Origin: Caprella mutica
Lineage: Eukaryota; Arthropoda; Malacostraca; Amphipoda; Caprellidae
NCBI GenBank assembly: GCA_947561585.1
Contig: CANNZV010001585.1
Coordinates: 62,001-126,000 of the forward strand
DNA: 64,000 nt
Direction of reading: 5' to 3'
Shown: piece after piece, positions 23,593-35,900 of the stretch
Position numbering within the stretch: position 1 is the stretch's first letter
How the letters are laid out: each line of letters opens with the position of its first letter
Notes under the pieces: generated by a model
Seen by the model: only the letters and a program-made list of their open reading frames with translations
The model's database searches: none
Told to the model about the DNA's origin: nothing
Program-made: the position numbers and the translations under genes

Positions 23593-24800
23593 ATGGTCCG
23601 TATTTCCTGCATTGCTGTTCTAGTAGCCATTTTGGGCTTAGCTTGTTCTACCCCAACAGATCATCATCACAAGGGAAGTTACAAAGCCGTAAGTACTGTA
23701 TTGCGCTCTCTATTATATTACTATATTCAATACATATCCTAGCATTAAAAATCAAAGTATCAAAATTCAATTAGGTAGCCATAACTCGAAAGAAACAAAT
23801 TTAGCACACTCGAACACGTGCTTAAGGCACACTGGTTAGCATTCTTGATTACCTATTAATCATATTATAATGTAGCTTCTTATAATGTAACTGCACTTTA
23901 TATACAAAACTTAATAAATTTTAATGCTATTCAAATTCAATTTATTCGAATGTTAACAATTAGTTTTTATTCCATTTCAGTAAAATATATTCGAAAACCT
24001 GTAATAATTATTCAGAGATGATCAATTTTCCAATATTTAATTGAACGGAAAATATTATATACCTTGAACCTAAATGGCAGTTGAAAGAAGTCGGCTCTTT
24101 TTTAATCACAATTGCTCTTTCTTAATCACAATGTGCTCTTTCTCAATCACAATGTGTTCTTTCTTAATCACAATTTCTCTTTCTTAATCACAATGTGCTC
24201 TTACTTATTCATAATGTGTTCTTTTTCCACAGGCACCCAAGCCCTACTCTTTCTCCTATGGAGTGGAAGACAAACACTACGGCCCCAACTTCATGCAAAA
24301 CGAAAAGAGTGACGGCAAGAATGTCAAAGGATCTTACTCGGTACAACTTCCTGACGGCAGAATTCAGACCGTTAGTAGAGTAGTCACAAAGCAAAAATTA
24401 GTATTTACACAGTGTAGCTCATAACAATATTTCTACAAAAGAGAAAATGTCTGTTGAAAAAGTTTCTGACTAATATGAATTCATTCCAATCTGGTTTATT
24501 ACAATATCAATGATCTGTTATACAATTTAATGATAAGTAACTCTTTCAGTTTGATTTCAAATAATACTTCAATTAGTAAACTCATTAAATAACTTCAGAA
24601 ATGAAATCTTCCAATTTTAAAACCCATCTTTACCCTTCTAATCTCTTTCCAATCACCAGGTAAAATACTCAGCTGATCACCACAACGGTTTCTTTGCCGA
24701 CATCTCGTACAAGGGCAAGGCCCAGTACCCCGGCAAATCCGCACACCCTCCCTTCGTGGTGAAGCCTTCCCACCACCACAGCGATGGCGGATACCACTAA
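23593..24800 (+). CDS. Cuticular protein, Rebers-Riddiford chitin-binding type, copy 4
   Basis: Coding exons 23593-23688, 24233-24370 and 24660-24800, 124 aa. Leader of the ILGLA type as in copy 1, last exon of the YSADHH type as in copy 2. One unique change turns the tail HHHNDGG into HHHSDGG. The donor of intron 3 is GTTAGT instead of GTGAGT, still a valid GT donor but somewhat weaker. The frame is intact. This is the last member of the cluster: its 3' flank matches the other copies up to 25,547, exactly where their minisatellite arrays begin, and then becomes unrelated sequence. Confidence 0.92.
24093..24232 (+). repeat. Intronic minisatellite at the splice acceptor, gene 4
   Basis: Six to seven 20-21 bp units (CTTTCTTAATCACAATGTG with TTCTCAATCAC and TTACTTATTCAT variants), again running into the acceptor TTCTTTTTCCACAG. 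Confidence 0.82.
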
Positions 24801-24975
24801 ACGAAACTAATAAGGCATTTCACTGAAGAATTACAGATTCACTGCTCTCGACTTTATTACTTGTATATACGACGTTTGGTTTACTCTCCATCTACTCATT
24901 CTCACTATTTCTCATTGTTGACATCTAGCCTGTTCTAGCGGACTTTTTTCAGTTATTGTTTACTCTTAGTCTCTC

Positions 24976-24981
24976 AATAAA
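24976..24981 (+). terminator. Polyadenylation signal of cuticle gene 4
   Basis: AATAAA 176 bp after the stop codon, homologous to the signals of the other copies. Confidence 0.7.
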
Positions 24982-25547
24982 ATCTTTATGAAAACTTCCT
25001 ATCAATATCATTATAACTTTATATAGGAAATTAGAAGCTAGCAAATGAAGTCTAACAACATTAAATTGCATTGATACAAGAAATGTGAAGATATAGAAAG
25101 AAGGAATCTGAATCTGAACAATAATTGGAATCCCTAAAAAACAATTAGGTTTATTGCATAAAGTTCACTATTGCACTGATGTAAGCTAACTAAATGAACA
25201 AAATAATAATCTTTCGGGGGACCATCTCCCTAAACTAAAAAAAATATTAAGTAATACATAAATTTGAAATTTTCAGGGTAAATGTAGTTATTCAAATGGT
25301 GTATTTCTCATTTAGGTTTTTTCCTCTACTTTCTTCCTTCACCCTAAAAAAAATCCACAATCAGAGGGATACCTTCAAAAGGCATCAACTCAATCACTTT
25401 TCGAGCTAGATACATGGGATTGATTCCAGCTTGTTTAGAATTTAGTTGTCTACAAAGTTAAAGAGCTCTTTTTTCCTAATCTCCTTTTAAAAATTGTAAA
25501 AGTGTTTTTAAAATATTTTTTCAGAAGCATTGATTTCTTTCATATAT

Positions 25548-26220
25548 CTCATTATACCTCCTAACACATTGAGAAGTTAGAAAAAAACCATCTGTAGCTT
25601 TGTAAGCATTTCATCTATGAAGAAAGTGAAACCCCGTGTCTATAGCTCATAAACTGAAAGAGTTGATGTCTTTTGCAGTCGAAAAAATGAACTTTTCATG
25701 AGAGCCAATTTTTTTATTTTTTCAGGAAAAAAATGATCTTAACTCAAATAATTCTTGTTCCATAACTTAACGTGGAGACTCTTGTTTGTGTGTTGTGTCC
25801 TTTATGTAATAATCTGATTGAAGATTCAAATAAACCCTCAATACCTGTGCTGACAGGTCATTTGACATACCTGACAGATAAAATTTACAATATTGTCCAT
25901 CTGTTTTTGAACAGATAATAATAGCTCTACTATTTTAACACCTTATCCGGGAGACTATAAGACATCATTTTATGTAAAAAAATATAATTATTCGATTCAT
26001 TTTTTAGAATGGAGGGAGACGGTCCCCTTAAGGCAAGAAGAGAATCTCTTAACTAATGGTGCCTAAGTAAATTAACCGAGTATATCAAAGCTAATAAGAT
26101 ATTCAAAATAGTGGAAGAAAGACTCAACATCCGTATTTTTAGAGACTATTTCCTCAACTTTAACGATGAGGCTTCCATTGCAGCTTCCTTAAGGGCCGTA
26201 CACACGCAGGGTTTTTTAAG
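25548..26220. other. Intergenic sequence right of the cuticle cluster
   Basis: Unique AT-rich sequence beginning where the conserved 3' flank of gene 4 stops. I see no convincing open frame, RNA gene or tandem repeat. Confidence 0.5.
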
Positions 26221-26445
26221 TCTTTCCGCCACACTGTTTGCTAAGCTCCTCCTACTTTTTCCACGAGATTTTTGAATTATATAAGAAACACGATGAAATT
26301 ATTAATTAATTTTTATTGGTATTCATGATACCTTCAGGATCATGTATACCAATAAAACAAAAATAAAAAATATATCATTTTTTCTTTATAATTCATAAGT
26401 CTTGTGGAAAAAGTAGGAGGAGCTTAGCAAAAAGTCTGGAAAGTC
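26221..26445. mobile_element. Hairpin MITE
   Basis: Two arms of about 45-50 bp face each other (left around TTTGCTAAGCTCCTCCTACT, right around AGTAGGAGGAGCTTAGCAAA). An AT-rich centre is itself palindromic (TTATTGGTATTCATGAT against ATCATGTATACCAATAA). The whole 225 bp can fold into one long hairpin. It has no coding capacity, so it would be a non-autonomous element. The superfamily is not clear; no target-site duplication was identified with confidence. Confidence 0.65.
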
Positions 26446-26599
26446 ATGCCCTTCTTGCTGTCCCAAGAGTCCCACTTGGTCTTGCCTTTGAAGTCCAACA
26501 TACTGGACGTTCTGAATTTATGTTATGAAAAACTACCATTTGATTCTTATTGAATAGATTTGTTTGCGAGGAACAATTGACATATTTCCTAATACCTAT

Positions 26600-27345
26600 T
26601 TTAGTATTATATAGTATTGGTATTACTTGTATTAGATAGAACTGGTATTACTAGTATTAGATAGTACTGGTATTACTAGTATCAGATAGTACTGGTATTA
26701 CTAGTATCAGATAGTACTGGTATTACTAGGATTATATAGTACTGGTACTACTAGGATTATATAGTACTGGTATTACTAGTATTATATAGTACTGGTATTA
26801 CTAGTATTATATAGTATTGGTATTACTAGTATTATATAGTATTGGTATTACTAGAATTAGATAGTACTGCCACTGGTATTACTAGGATTAGATAGTATTT
26901 GTATTACTAGTATTAGATAGTATTTGTATTACTAGTATTAGATAGTATTGGTAATACTAGTATTAGAAAGTATTGGTATCAATAGTATTAGGTAGTATAG
27001 GTATTAGACTACTAGTACTAGATAGTACTGGTATTACTAGGATTATATAGTACTGGTATTACTAGTATTATATAGTATTGGTATTACTAGAATTAGATAG
27101 TACTGCCACTGGTATTACTAGGATTAGATAGTATTTGTATTACTAGTATTAGATAGTATTTGTATTACTAGTATTAGATAGTATTGGTAATACTAGTATT
27201 AGAAAGTATTGGTATCAATAGTATTAGGTAGTATAGGTATTAGACTACTAGTATTAGATAGTATTGGTATTACTATTATTAGATAGTATTGGTATTACTA
27301 GTATTAGATAGTATTGGAGTATTGGTATTATAATTATTAGTATTA
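26600..27345. repeat. About 25-bp minisatellite (GGTATTACTAGTATTAGATA)
   Basis: Roughly 30 units of GGTATTACTAGTATTAGATA plus GTATT/GTACT spacers. A larger block around GCCACTGGTATTACTAGG recurs 226 bp later (26879 and 27105), so the array also has a second-level duplication. Confidence 0.93.
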
Positions 27346-28917
27346 AGTCGTATAATAATTGGGATATAAATTTGAACTAATTTATTTTTAAAAGTTTAAA
27401 CTGTCAAATCAATTTATCAACATTCTAATAAATATTTTATGTGTGAATTTAAGATATTCATAACACTATATCAAGAAATAATCATTTCTAATGAATTGGA
27501 CACTGAATTAGTAATAATAATAAATAATAGTTTATGGTATCACCACTGCAATTTATTGATAATTCTTATAATCAAAACAATATGCGATACAGAGTAGGTA
27601 AAAAACTAATTTTGAATATTTCTTTTAATTATTTTTTTAGTGAATAATAATAAATACCTGCATGTATAATGTAAAACAATTAAAATGAATATTGCATAAT
27701 AATCAGTACTTTTTTCTTAAGTAATCGAAGACGTGGAACCGACCAATAACTTGACAATTATTACCCTATCTGTATATACTTTCTATGGTGTTTGAATCTT
27801 CAAGATGTAATTTGATTCATTATCTTCAAAATATGATATTTTTGTATCCTTATATTTATTAATATTTAATTAAGAATAAGAAATGCATATAATTTATTTA
27901 TTGCAATAAAACATTATAATTTTCTGTGTTCCCACCTTAACTTTCTCTAAGGGTTTCACATAGAAATGAGCTCTCGAAGGTTAGCTTTTGAGATATCAGA
28001 CATTTTTACATTTTCGATCATATGCTAGAGTGTTTTCTGTGTATTTTCCCCACTATCTAAATTACTGCAGTTACCCTTCACTGATAAAGTGTTCAGTAAA
28101 TCTTCATCAGGTCTCAGAAATAGACTGTCTGTTGGACTAGTATTGTAACATCTTGTTATTCAAGATAAATATTTTTAGAGTTTAATAACCCCAATTAATA
28201 AAATTGAAATTTTTAACGCGTTGATGAAACTCAACATGCGATGAACTTTCCTGCGGTGAACTTTCCTTTAATCGTTGAAACTTACGTAAACAGAGTGCAT
28301 CCATTTTGCTGATGATGATGTGTCTAGTGTCTACTCACGAATAGGTAAGTTGAAATAGTGAACCTAATCATTTTCTGTGATAATACATATGTAACATACC
28401 ACACTGAATTTAATTATTTGTCGTTATCCATGCACTGGTTGATGATAAAATGACAAAGATGAAAAGCTAAATTACTCCTAATTTAATAATAAGAACCAGC
28501 AGAATAAATCCTTCTACTAAGGGAAACTAAGTGTTTTCCGATAAATTTAATTTTTCGATCCTAAACCAGCAAGACGATTTAGTGATTTCAATCTACAAGT
28601 GAATTTTTTTTAAACAAAAATCTAAATATTTTTTTAAAACATCACAAAAATCTTCAAAGAATAATTCATAACTGAATGATGCAAATTTAGAGAAACCTGA
28701 TATAAAAAAAGGATATTAAATTGAACTGATACAAACAAAATTGAAAAGTAATTATATTTGTGCTAACATATTTTTCTTATCGTGTAATATTTAAAATTCA
28801 AAAACCTCTGCTGACAATTCTCAAAATATTTAATAATTAATATTAATTTAATTCAAAACCATATTTGAGTTAGTGTATTATAGTAGCGTAAAATAATTAT
28901 AGTGACTAAAATGCATG
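27346..28917. other. Intergenic AT-rich sequence
   Basis: No supported gene. Only short chance open frames and homopolymer-rich AT sequence were seen. It lies between the 25-bp minisatellite and the mariner remnant. Confidence 0.45.
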
Positions 28918-28919
28918 TA

Positions 28920-29889
28920 CGGGTGACCCAAAAGGATTAAGCAATAGAAGAAACTAATTTAAGTAAAACTAGAATGAAAATAAGAAAAGGCTTGACTCGA
29001 ATTATTGAAAATTATAATCAGATCTAGCAACTTATCAAAAATCGTAATGGCTGCCTTTTGCTTTGATTATTTCTTCAACACGAGTTGTCATAGAAGCACA
29101 AGAACGCTGTACTACTTTATCATACAACTTTGCCCAAAAGCATAACGAATGGTTGTGAGGAAACCATCTTGGTGAGGAAACCAGTTGAAATTACAGTTCC
29201 ATCTTAAGTGAATATTAAATTGGTTCCAAATGATTAGCAAAGCCATTGATATTTCTTTCCATACTATATATTCAGATAAATACATGTGTCTGTTGAATTT
29301 GATTCCTTCGTCGATGGCAATCAAAGAAGATATAGTCCTTAATGCAGCCCTCACAATGATGAAAACTGGCATCTGGCGTCTCACATGGCTCTTCAAATTA
29401 CAGTCAAGTCCTCTGAGTTACGGTCATAAACCACATCATTCTGACTATTGGTGAAAGCCTTTACTGTGAACATCTTCACGTTGAAACAAATTAAAATTGT
29501 AACTGGGGATCACTTGAATCTTGCAACATACTTTTCAATCAAATTCTTGTCTTTTTTGTTAATTTCAATCAAATGATCTGTCTAGATGGTTTTTTCAATT
29601 GAGTTACCAATTTAGATCTGTATTAAAGATTTAAAAATAACCATCAGTGTCGCATTTTCAGGCACTTCAAAGCAAATTTGGGTCAATTGGTTCCTTAAAT
29701 GTAGAAATCACAAATTTAGTGCAAATTGACCGCTTTCTTCCAGAAATAATTTGGTTTATTGAAGGTTGTAAATGACTGCATGTAGACATTGTTCGGTACA
29801 TGGCAGACAAAATCTAAAAATATTTCCAGCATTACCATTAGATTAATAATAATGATTAGAGTATGAGTAACTCATTTTGGGTTGCCCTG
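28920..29889 (-). mobile_element. Degenerate Tc1/mariner-like element
   Basis: The ends are inverted repeats typical of the superfamily: CGGGTGACCCAAAA at the left and TTTTGGGTTGCCCTG at the right, both flanked by TA. On the minus strand a 94-aa open frame (29112-29396) contains broken transposase-like text: IAIDEGIKFNRHMYL and later FPHQDGF, comparable to the family's stretch before the QQDGAPAHT catalytic region. No full transposase frame survives, so it is inactive. A left-truncated homologous copy lies at 56682-57432, at the matching place downstream of the second chondroitin synthase gene. Confidence 0.7.
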
Positions 29890-29937
29890 TAGAGCTGAAT
29901 TCTAAATTAGGAAAATATTAAATTACTATTATTAATA

Positions 29938-29944
29938 ATTTATT
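29938..29944 (-). terminator. Candidate polyadenylation signal of chondroitin synthase gene 1
   Basis: AATAAA on the minus strand about 40 bp after the stop codon at 29983. The homologous position in the second gene is mutated and lacks the hexamer. Confidence 0.45.
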
Positions 29945-29982
29945 ATGAACTTAGAACAAATCAAGGTCTAAGTTTAATTTTT

Positions 29983-32900
29983 CTAAGTGTCCTGCTTTAA
30001 AATGCCAGTGTTTTCTGTAATTTTCCTCACAAGGGTGTTTAAAGAGGAAAATGTAGCATACATAGAGTTGGTGCACATTTCGTTTTGTACTTTGTGAAAG
30101 TCTTTCCAGCCATCTTCACCTTCATCATAATTGTTGAAGCAGCTAGGCTGGTGATAAAGGTGATCCAAACTCTCTTCTCCGGTTCTAAATACATCTAAAG
30201 ATTTGCTTCTTAAGAACTGCAAAACAAAATCTGTGTTATTGAGATATTCACCATTCAGTCATTAAGGGGACCGTACATGGTTTTTGAAAGTATTTTTCAT
30301 TAGTGAAGCTATGGTTCTGAAACTCACTAGCCTAATATAAAATTGAAATCTCTATCGTTTTTGCTTAGGGCATTTTTTCTTTCGATTAGACCCGTAGAAA
30401 ACGAGTTATTCGAATTTCGAACGTATTTTGAATATTTTTACAAAACATACTTCTTTTACATTTTTGAAGCTACGGCATTGGGCTTTTTTGCATTCGATTC
30501 TCCAAGAGATTATCTACAAATAATTTCTTTGAATTTCGATTTTCAAATTGGTTTTCAAAAAAATGAAGTGGGAACACATCAATTTTTTTTTTAAATTCAA
30601 AATTTTGAAAACAATTTCGAAAATCAAAATTCAGAGAAAACCATTTTGTTGAGAATTCCCTGGAAAATCGAATGCAAAAAAACTCGATGCCGTAACTTCA
30701 AAATTGTAGAAAGAGTACGCTTCTGAATACCAATATCAGTAGTTTTTTGAAGTACTAGAAAATACCGTTCAAAGTTTGATAATCTGACATGTAGCATCCT
30801 ACTCGTATTAGGTGTAGCGGATAATTGATACCTATTCCTTTACCTCCCTCAGTGTGTGTGCTATTAGAAGCACGTTAGATACCAGATATAGCAAGATAAT
30901 TAATTATTACAAATTATAATTGGCTGAGAGATCGCTTTTAGAGTGCATATTGACTCCCTAACCCCCGCGTCGCCCCTTCCCTTTCTCCCTCTCACCCAGG
31001 GGGGTTAGAGTTACACTAGAGCTCTGATATTTCACACAAGCAATAAGAAGGCTGTTAGGCAACTATTTACGCAATAAAAAAATGATAAAATTATGCGATT
31101 TTCTCATGTACAGTCCCCTTAATTATTTATCTATCGATATTAGTTATAACAATTACCTTTTCATATAAGTCTGTATCTTCTCTGCCCCAGCCTTTGATAG
31201 TTAAGTTGAAACCTCCAATATAGTCCAAATCACTCTTGTACACTGAAACCTGTCCGAATGCAAAGATACGAAAGTAGCCGCTTTCCTCTGTTATCTAGAG
31301 GGATAGAACCAAGATCCAAGAGAAACATGAATAAAGATATATTGTTTTGGATATCTCATAATTAATAGATTATGAACTTATATATTATATACATGAAGAA
31401 AAACGGGACAAAATAATTCAATTTGGATTTTTCCAACAGGACATGTCACTGTTATATTTCACTAAATGATTTACATGTATACCTTATGACATATCTTTTG
31501 TATTAATTGGCAAAATTTTGCCTAACTAGTAGTAATTTATGCTAAAAACTGAGACATCAGATCTTCGACTGACATGACGTGTCAAATCATGATTGAAGAA
31601 TAGGACTTGTGATATGTTTTTTTTCATACAATTGAGGTGACTCTAAAATAGTGCGGGCAAATATACAAGGTAAACAGGGTCAAAAAGTAACGAGTAAATT
31701 TACTTGATAAGATGCATATCCATTGAATATATTTCCGTATATTAGAGTATGATTTATAAATAGGTTTTCTGTTTCTCACCTCAATGTGACCTAACTCGTC
31801 TCTTGGTGGGTAACCTGAAACTTTTGGATTGAACTCACTGAAGAAAGCAAGGAAGTAAACCTGAAATTGATTGGAAATTCCATCAATATATTTATTCATA
31901 GTACTAATTGAAAGAATAGAATATTTATTGTATACTTTTTAAATTATGTTCAGACGTAATTTTGCCTAAATTCCTGACTGATAGATACAATGAGACTATT
32001 TTGAATACTCATTCAACCTGAAAATATTCAAGGCGTCAGACGCATCCGATTCATTCTAAGATATTTTGAAAAGCAGATCAAGAAACAATTCCAATACAAA
32101 TACTAATTCAATATTGTAGTAAAATATTCTTGCGGGTCCAAGATTTGAATATTTTATATAAATGTATTGAAACTTTAATTATTTTTTTTTATTTTATCAC
32201 AATTTTATTTGTCCTTTGTTCTTACATTTTTGGCACTTCACTTTAAAAATACATATACATAAACAACTTTCATTGGCAGGATAGAATTTTGAACCAAGTA
32301 AACTGGCAGTTTTCTGCTCTACACACATTATCTCTCAAGTGATTTGATAACTTAGGTCCTTACTACTTAGCTCAATATTTATTTTTGTCTTTATACTTTG
32401 CCTTTACCTACAGTTATAAAACGAAAATTATTTATGGTATCAGAAACAGAAAATTTAAGTTTTGAAATCGACTTTTTATCAGACGTGAAATGAAGCTGTG
32501 TCCACACTGAAATATTTTTGTGCGATTTACAAATTTCAGATAAGCTCTCAAATATATAACGAAATAATTGTAAAGAAGACAGATTCTAAGTCTAAATTCA
32601 TTTCACAATATTGCTATGCATAATTAATATCTATTCTTTTGTCAGCTCTATTTCTATTTATCAAAATCTGTGGATCCTTCATTCACAAGTAATACAGAAA
32701 CGTTTCAGTATTTCTGCAATTAATTGCCACCATTAATAATTGTCTTTGAAGCATTCCTAAATCTACCTGCTTTCCTCTCTTCGTCAGCATTCTTATTCTC
32801 TCCAGGATGTCTCGTTTGAAGTGCAGGTCCACATCCAAGAAGAACAAAAGACTTTGGGCCGTGCATTGATTAGCAGCCAGTTGCAAGGCCTTGCCACGTG

Positions 32901-35900
32901 AAAAATTACCTTCACCCTGTTAAGAAGAACAATTAAGATTGTTACATTAACCGATCATATCATCCATATTCATTTTCTCAGATTTATATGAGCTTGCTTT
33001 TCATTCGATTAATGTGAATTATTCATACTAGTGATTGAAAAGAGTCATACTCAACATACTCCATATTATCAGAGGTTATTTAAACTCAGCGTTGAAGATA
33101 TTTTTGGTTTCAAGCTTTCGAATAGAAAGATTCTATTCATTATCAAGAGAAGGGTGATGATGAATATATATCCTGATGATGAATAAGAAATCCTTCTATT
33201 CATCATCATTAATCTTTCTATTCATATAGAACCTCTGATCTTACTAGTGAGTTACCCTCCAGAAATGAGACTATAAATTTTTGATTATTTTCAGAAATAT
33301 CTAAATTCTTCAACAAGAATGTTCGGAATTTTTTATAATTCTGATTCGTTATAATTCTGTTTACTAGATTTCGGTTATCGCTAAAAAATATGGTCAATAA
33401 TCGTTTAAAAATTCGGAAAATTCGGAAAATTTTATGGAGTAATTACAGATAACGGACCAGAAAAACAACAGATACTTTAATTTAATTTTTAATTTATATT
33501 TAGTTTAGTTTCTATAAATTATATAACTATAGTCTGTATTCAGCTAATTCCATATCATTACACTAATTCTATACATCTAACTGTACAGTGTACATATTAA
33601 ATATTAATAAGTACATATATATAGCATTTGATAAACGGTTGATGGAAATCAATGTTTTTAACTCAATAGAAATCAATGTTTTTTTTTAAATTGAGAAAAT
33701 ATAAACATAAAGAATAGTTATGTTTTTAATAACAAACAATTTTAAAAGAAAGAGTGTTCATAATACACCAATTAGATATTTTATAATTCAGTCAAAATTA
33801 GAACATTTTTCAATGATGTTGACTTATGATAGTATGGTAAGTATTGGAAGTGAGCTAAGGATTGGTAGTAGGATGAAACAGTTAATTCTTGAATACAAAA
33901 GACATGTACAAAAAAAACGATTATTTATTTATGTAATCAAGGCTCGAGAAGCTCAAAATCGGCTTTCAGTGTGATGTCATGATTTAGTCAAATACGTCAT
34001 TAGTATGTTGCTATAAATGTAAACTTTGTAGAATGAACGAGTTAGATGGCTGGAAGCGACCGTCAAGGCATAATTTTATAAATCACAGTCCACGCCGTTC
34101 TCTTCTTGAGCTTAGACACCAACTAAAGCTTCGTAAAGTAATTACGATATTTCTTGTGATTATGCGATGTTAAACAAGTGACGTTATTGATTAGAACGGA
34201 AGACTAAGGGGAAGCGCCTAGTGCAAAACAATAGCGGGACTCTCCAACAAAAAACCACCACCTACCTACAACCAAACAATCACATTCGGAGAGAAAACCG
34301 CTATCACAAACAAAGAAAAATCACAACACTTCAACAAACAATTCACAAACACCATCATACACAAAACAAACAGACTCCGACGAAAAATAGATAGGCACAC
34401 TAGAAAACTTCCAAGACACAACATAACAATCACCACCCAACAAACAATAGAGGCAATCAAAAGCGCCAAAAACAACAATTCAACTGGACCAGACGACATA
34501 AACATAAGACATCTCAAACATCTAGGACCCAAAGCCATACAATACATAACACACATATACAACATAGCACTGAACACTAACACAATCCCACACACATGGA
34601 AATTAGCAAAAGTCATACCCATCCCCAAACTACACAAAGACCCAAACACAGGAACATCATATAGACCCATATCATTACTCAGCCCACTAATCAAAACTCT
34701 AGAGAAAATTATACTACCCCACATAACAGACAACATCCCACACATAGCACACCAACACGGTTTCAAGGCCAAACACTCCACAAACACAGCGCTACACACA
34801 CTAAACAACATAATCACAACAGGCTTCAACCAGAAACAACCCCCACACAGAACAGTTGTCGTTGCCCTCGACATGTCGAAAGCATTTGACACTGTAGACA
34901 CACACACTAACACACAAACTACACAACACCCCCATCCACCCCACAATCAGCAGATTCGTGGCCAACTACATAAAAGGTCGCAAGCAATACATACAATACA
35001 ATAACACAATCTCCTCCACAAGACACACTAAGTCCGGCGTCCCACAGGGAGGTGTCCTTTCCCCAACATTATTTAACATCTACACATCAGACATACCGAC
35101 ACCTCCACCAAACATCACACTCATCACATACGCTGACGATATAACAATAGCTTCATCACACTCCAACTACATTACGGCCCAAACAACAATACAACCATAC
35201 TTACAACAGATACACCAATGGACCATAGACAACTCACTAACACTAAACGCCACAAAAACCACCACAACACTATTCACACCAGACCCCGCAGAATACAGCA
35301 CCATATTGAACCTACAGATAGACAACATCACATTACCAACAACACGCACACCAAAAATACTAGGACTCACTCAAGACCCCAAACTCACATACGCAAAACA
35401 CATACAGAACACAACACACAGAGCCAAAAACACACTAAACATATTAAAAGCACTCACCACAACACACTGGGGGAAAACCAAAGAAACACTTCTCAACACA
35501 TACAAAACAATCACACGCCCCATACTAGAATACGCAAACACCATCTGGTCCCCAATCACATCAGACACAAACATAAACAAGTTACAGATAGTACAAAACA
35601 CAGCACTACGAATAGCCACAGGATGCACACGAGACACGAACATAAACCACCTACACGATGAAACACAGACACTCCCCCTAAAACAACACCTAAAACTTCA
35701 CGCATCACAACAGAGACAACTAGCCCTACATCCCGAACACCCACTCCACCACATAACACTCCAACCCACAAACACGAGACACATGAAACAAACTACCTTC
35801 GACAACAACAACAACTACACCACAAACATAGACACAACACCCGAAAACACAACACACGATTCCATCAAAACAAACAAACAAACAATACACACGCAAATAG

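Noticed and set aside
25211..26031. Possible TIR pair GGGGGACCATCTCCC / GGGAGACGGTCCCC
   Set aside because: The left copy lies within sequence that still aligns to the 3' flank of other cuticle genes, so it does not bound an insertion cleanly.
34266..34946. 226-aa minus-strand frame rich in V, C, L
   Set aside because: Antisense of the C/A-rich reverse transcriptase; composition is explained by the complement.
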